From: Gammaproteobacteria bacterium
GTDB taxonomy: Bacteria; Pseudomonadota; Gammaproteobacteria; UBA4575
Length of the DNA stretch: 9,142 nucleotides
Direction of reading: 5' to 3'
Assembly (NCBI GenBank): GCA_027297825.1
Contig: JAPUHH010000070.1
Coordinates: 1 to 9,142 of the forward strand
Shown: piece by piece, positions 7,031 to 9,142 of the stretch
Position numbering within the stretch: the first letter of the stretch is position 1
Layout of the letters: every line of letters starts with the position of its first letter
The notes under the pieces: model-generated
What the model saw: the letters and a program-made list of their open reading frames with translations, nothing else
What the model was told of the DNA's origin: nothing
Databases searched by the model: none
Program-made: the position numbers and the translations under genes

Positions 7031-7058
7031 ATGACCGCTTTCGGCCGAAAGCGATCAT
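7031..7058. repeat. 28-bp near-perfect palindrome next to the attC-like site
   Basis: CGCTTTCGG/CCGAAAGCG (7036-7053) is a perfect 18-bp palindrome with no spacer. Past one mismatched pair (7035/7054) it continues as ATGA/TCAT. It can be a dyad operator (symmetry is exact at the DNA level), part of a repeated intergenic element, or a hairpin in the symporter leader. It has no T-tract, so it is not an intrinsic terminator. It abuts the R' end of the attC-like site, overlapping it by two bases. I recall similar CCGCTTTCGGCC.AAAGCGG strings in other gammaproteobacterial intergenic regions but cannot verify this. Confidence 0.7.
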
Positions 7059-7107
7059 TCAACGTTTGAACTAATGGGCTACATCCCGTTTGAGTGATTT
7101 GTTATAT
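7057..7107 (-). other. solitary integron attC-like recombination site (59-base-element type)
   Basis: Minus-strand reading: ATATAACAAATCACTCAAACG (shown only in part), loop ATGTAG, then CCCATTAGTTCAAACG and GTTGAAT. This follows aadA-type attC layout closely: R'' with TAACAA, L'' TCA.TCAA, then L' TTA.TTCA..CG and R' GTTGAAT, which satisfies the GTTRRRY core. The halves fold as GGG/CCC plus CTAA/TTTGAG-type pairing, and AAC pairs with GTT at the ends, with unpaired bases as in real attC hairpins. It is short (51 bp) with a 6-nt loop, and its R'' is imperfect (ATATAAC against RYYYAAC). No integrase or cassette gene is in the window. It could be a cassette insertion scar or a lone inactive site. 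Confidence 0.55.
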
Positions 7108-7367
7108 AAACAAACGTTTTAGCACATTATAAATAAATAAGAGGATGCCTCTACTGTTATCAAATAAATTCGCTAATTCAAACGAGATTATAAAAAATAA
7201 CGCATAAAATGCGGGCCTTGAATCAGGCCAATCCGAAATCGACTTCGTAATAGTGGTTCCGATAAGTTAAAGGTTACATCCTGTGTTGGCATGATCATTC
7301 AAAGTCTAATATCCAATATCCGCTTTGGATCGTTAGCAAACATTCTTAATTGTATACATGCTGAAAC
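7108..7367. other. gene-free stretch between the attC-like site and the erpA terminator
   Basis: AT-rich, with no supported coding frame on either strand. It holds a diverged attC-like text at 7156-7190 (GTTATCAAATAAATTCG, CTAATTCAAACGAG) in the opposite orientation, and two small hairpins, GGCCT/AGGCC (7214-7229) and CGCAT/ATGCG (7201-7213). On the minus strand the second is followed by TTATTTTTT, making a weak terminator-like structure. If the neighbouring attC is real, this interval is where the body of a non-coding or eroded cassette would lie. Confidence 0.4.
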
Positions 7368-7391
7368 AAAAAAGGCGCTCATGAAAGCGCC
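7368..7391 (-). terminator. intrinsic terminator of erpA
   Basis: On the minus strand GGCGCT/AGCGCC (7391-7386 with 7379-7374, 6-nt loop) is a GC-rich stem followed directly by six T residues (7373-7368). It begins ~26 nt after the erpA stop, so it should end the argC-to-erpA transcription cluster. Confidence 0.88.
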
Positions 7392-7417
7392 CTTTGAAAC
7401 CCATATTTAATTAAAGA

Positions 7418-7786
7418 TTAACCTGGAGAGAACGAAGAACCGCAACCACAGGTGGATTGCGCATTAGGATTGCGGATTACAAACTGTGCACCTTCCAAAC
7501 CTTCGCTGTAATCTATTTCTGCACCCATTAAATATTGAAAACTCATTGGATCAACCAACAAAGTTACTCCACAGTTTTCAATTGAGGTATCACCATCTTG
7601 AAGGGCTTCATCAAAGGTAAATCCGTATTGAAATCCGGAGCAACCGCCTCCACTAACAAATACGCGAAGCTTTAGATTTTCATTCGCTTCTTCTTCGATG
7701 AGCTGTTTTACCTTGTTTGCTGCAGCATCGGTAAATAGCAGCGATGCTGGTGGTGCAGAAGGTTGCGCTATATCGACTGCAGACAT
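7418..7786 (-). CDS. erpA: A-type iron-sulfur carrier ErpA
   Basis: ErpA receives Fe-S clusters from the Isc or Suf scaffold and passes them to target enzymes, including those of isoprenoid synthesis and respiration, in the cytoplasm. The 122-residue product is a full A-type (HesB/IscA) protein: LRVFVSGGGCSGFQYGFTFD (40-59) carries C49, and STCGCGSSF (111-119) carries C113 and C115, the three cluster ligands. The long acidic middle region ending GLEGAQFVIRNPNA is typical of ErpA rather than IscA, and the gene lies where erpA lies in Pseudomonas. A strong ribosome site AGGAGT (7793-7798) sits seven bases before ATG 7786, fixing the start. It is the last gene of a minus-strand cluster, 95 bp after the bactofilin, with its own probable IscR operator and a good terminator. 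Confidence 0.96.
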   Translation of the reverse strand: MSAVDIAQPSAPPASLLFTDAAANKVKQLIEEEANENLKLRVFVSGGGCSGFQYGFTFDEALQDGDTSIENCGVTLLVDPMSFQYLMGAEIDYSEGLEGAQFVIRNPNAQSTCGCGSSFSPG

Positions 7787-7841
7787 GTTTTTACTCCTAT
7801 GTTGAAAAACATATACGTTAGAACTTACTTATAAACTAACA

Positions 7842-7866
7842 TTACCTTAGCGATTTAGTCAAGTAT
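7842..7866 (-). promoter_or_regulatory. IscR type 1-like operator upstream of erpA
   Basis: Against the type 1 IscR consensus ATASYYGACT-RWWW-YAGTCRRSTAT, the 25-bp site matches at 21 positions by hand count. The half TAGTCAAGTAT is a perfect fit; the other, TTACCTTAGC, deviates at four positions. The minus-strand TTGACT in it (7857-7862) resembles a -35 box, so IscR binding would block polymerase. Type 1 sites are bound by [2Fe-2S]-IscR, and erpA is IscR-repressed in E. coli. A convincing -10 is not obvious (TTAGTT at 17 nt, or TATAAG at 23 nt). Confidence 0.6.
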
Positions 7867-7881
7867 TCCCAAGTGGCTGTC

Positions 7882-8286
7882 TTAGCCAGTTTCGGTTATT
7901 TTAGTGGGTGTATTCGCCGATGCCTTAGAAGGTTCTTGATGTACAAGATTACCATTTACCTCTGCCCCTACCGTCATTTCTAGCAAATTATAGTAAACAT
8001 TGCCGTTGATCTTTGCACCTGCTGCCAATTCTATGGTGCCGGTTGCATAGACATTACCGTGCACGGTGCCATTAATAATAATTGAAGGTCCACGAATTTC
8101 TCCTTCTACAGTGCCTAACTCGCTGATTATCACGACACCTTTATCTTCAGACTCGGCCATGATGTTACCTTCAACGATGCCTTCAATATGTAGCCCACCC
8201 CCATAGTGAATGTCGCCCACTATTTTAGAATGACGACCTACTAGCGTATCAATTCGTGTGGTCTTAATCTTTTTCTTGAATGCCAT
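7882..8286 (-). CDS. bactofilin (polymer-forming cytoskeletal protein)
   Basis: Bactofilins assemble without nucleotides into filaments or membrane-associated patches that position cell-wall enzymes or other proteins. The 134-residue protein has a short charged N-terminus (KKKIKTTRIDTLVG), a central right-handed beta-helix (~18-115) and a disordered Thr/Ser-rich tail (~118-134). Rung repeats are visible as hydrophobic-x-G-x-hydrophobic units: VEGNI (38-42), VEGEI (60-64), VHGNV (75-79), INGNV (93-97), VNGNL (110-114). Length and layout are typical of DUF583/bactofilin. Start at ATG 8286 has ribosome site AGGAA six bases upstream. It begins 27 nt after the DUF6776-like gene and is probably in the same operon; a link with that coiled-coil membrane protein is suggested by synteny only. 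Its function here is unknown. It could be a cell-shape scaffold, given the murein genes nearby, but they are not in its operon. Confidence 0.92.
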   Translation of the reverse strand: MAFKKKIKTTRIDTLVGRHSKIVGDIHYGGGLHIEGIVEGNIMAESEDKGVVIISELGTVEGEIRGPSIIINGTVHGNVYATGTIELAAGAKINGNVYYNLLEMTVGAEVNGNLVHQEPSKASANTPTKITETG

Positions 8287-8313
8287 ATATTTCCTGTTGT
8301 TATAAAAAAGAGA

Positions 8314-9036
8314 TCAACTCCCCTTATACACTTCATCCCAATTGTAACTAATTACAATGGGTTTTTCGCGGCTCTTATCTTGCAACACTTCTACACGAAT
8401 ATTACTGGGCTCAAAATCTTCCGGCAATGAAAAGCTACCAGAGATCTTTTGAAAATATTTAAACGAATACATTAAAGAAACGTCTGTAACCTCGCTGATA
8501 TCCTCAAACACCAGTCGCTTTAGTATTCCCTGCTGCTCGCCATCCACGCTCAGGCCAATCACGCCAGCTGCTTTCTCATTCTTTTTTGGAACGCTAGTAA
8601 GCACTAGGTCATAAACAAAACGGTTCGTAACCAAGTCTTTATGAAGATTAAAAACTTTTACCTGCACCGCAGAATTATCGGAATTGGGTGTGTAAAGCGT
8701 CCGATAAAAATGCAGCTCTTGATTTAATTTTAACAATTCAAGATCTTTATCGCGTAGCATCTTCTTCATTTCTTCTACGGCTTCAAGCTCAACTTTTGCT
8801 GAACGTTGCACCAACACCACTTCATGCTCTAATTTATTGTTCAACTTTTCCAAAAGCTTTATCTTTTCACTCTTATTCGTCATATGAGCTAGTTTTTCCG
8901 TGCCCATAAATGGAATGCCGATACTCTTCGTCCCTAACCAAAAAGCAACGCTCATTGCGATCAAAATCGTTAAGGCAATTGGCCCAATTGACATTAAGCG
9001 TGAGCCTGGTTGCTTCAAGTGTATGTTGCCTGCCAT
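8314..9036 (-). CDS. DUF6776-like single-pass membrane protein with coiled coil
   Basis: A 240-residue protein of unknown function. It has a short N-terminal cytoplasmic tail, one membrane helix (~17-35, IGPIALTILIAMSVAFWLG), a charged heptad-rich coiled coil (~53-112, ending ELHFYRTLY), and a C-terminal beta-rich domain (~122-235) with alternating strands such as VQVKVFNL and RFVYDLVLTSV, most likely periplasmic. This matches the DUF6776 family that lies between argC and the bactofilin gene in Pseudomonas, by memory of that locus. Ribosome site AGAGG lies ten bases before ATG 9036, so the first Met is preferred over M15. It starts 42 nt after the argC stop. No enzyme motif is visible. The coiled coil and single anchor suggest a structural or scaffold role, perhaps a membrane partner for the bactofilin (inference). 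Confidence 0.8.
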   Translation of the reverse strand: MAGNIHLKQPGSRLMSIGPIALTILIAMSVAFWLGTKSIGIPFMGTEKLAHMTNKSEKIKLLEKLNNKLEHEVVLVQRSAKVELEAVEEMKKMLRDKDLELLKLNQELHFYRTLYTPNSDNSAVQVKVFNLHKDLVTNRFVYDLVLTSVPKKNEKAAGVIGLSVDGEQQGILKRLVFEDISEVTDVSLMYSFKYFQKISGSFSLPEDFEPSNIRVEVLQDKSREKPIVISYNWDEVYKGS

Positions 9037-9078
9037 GAGTATTTAGCCTCTAAATAAATCGCGGTGTTCAGTAGCTTA

Positions 9079-9142
9079 TTATGGGAAAAGACCTAATTGC
9101 GTGAGACCAAAGGTATCTTCCAAACCACACATTATGTTCATA
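9079..9142 (-). CDS. argC: N-acetyl-gamma-glutamyl-phosphate reductase, C-terminal end only
   Basis: The final 20 full codons read MNIMCGLEDTFGLTQLGLFP before TAA at 9079-9081. ArgC proteins end in an 'NMNLM.GL.ETAGL' segment followed by a short hydrophobic tail, which this matches well. The DUF6776-bactofilin-erpA order downstream is the one that follows argC in Pseudomonas. The enzyme reduces N-acetylglutamyl-phosphate in arginine synthesis. The body of the gene lies right of the window, so only this tail can be judged. Confidence 0.8.
   Translation of the reverse strand, partial: MNIMCGLEDTFGLTQLGLFP

Overview
The window looks like the chromosome of a gammaproteobacterium in or near the Pseudomonadales/Cellvibrionales. 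The 5' part of a 16S rRNA gene has typical gammaproteobacterial sequence. The gene order argC - DUF6776-type protein - bactofilin - erpA - anmK - M23 peptidase - tyrosyl-tRNA synthetase - rRNA operon matches, from memory, the PA0662-PA0668.1 neighbourhood of Pseudomonas aeruginosa. The DNA is AT-richer than Pseudomonas, so this is a more distant relative. The standard genetic code is used: TAA, TAG and TGA all end genes at family-typical lengths.

Positions 1-612 (minus strand) hold the start of an rRNA operon: the first ~299 nt of 16S, a leader with boxB/boxA antitermination elements and several hairpins, and two tandem sigma70 promoters. P1 (TTGACC-N16-TATAAT-GCGCC) is very like an E. coli rrn P1. 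Between P1 and P2 lies a minus-strand hairpin with an 11-bp stem and seven U residues. It looks like an intrinsic terminator starting at about +1 of the P1 transcript, which is unexpected.

Positions ~745-1540 hold no intact gene but carry a decayed MscS-family mechanosensitive channel gene on the minus strand. One reading frame runs through three in-frame TAA codons, each one C-to-T change from CAA (Gln). The pore region is deleted and the frame is lost near the 3' end.

Positions 1541-5474 hold housekeeping and cell-wall genes: tyrS on the minus strand, and divergently a mepM-like M23 endopeptidase followed 16 nt later by anmK (anhydro-MurNAc kinase). The pair couples murein cleavage with recycling of its products.

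Positions 5579-6952 carry a sodium:solute symporter on the minus strand. It is an addition relative to the remembered Pseudomonas order. Behind it lies a 465-bp gene-poor stretch (6953-7417) with a near-perfect 28-bp palindrome next to a solitary integron attC-like site, a possible degraded second one, and the erpA terminator.

Positions 7418-9142 hold a minus-strand cluster: the last ~21 codons of argC, a DUF6776-like membrane/coiled-coil protein, a bactofilin and erpA. The bactofilin-erpA gap has a good match to an IscR type 1 operator, suggesting that erpA is controlled by iron-sulfur status independently of the upstream genes. No CRISPR array, phage or complete mobile element was seen.
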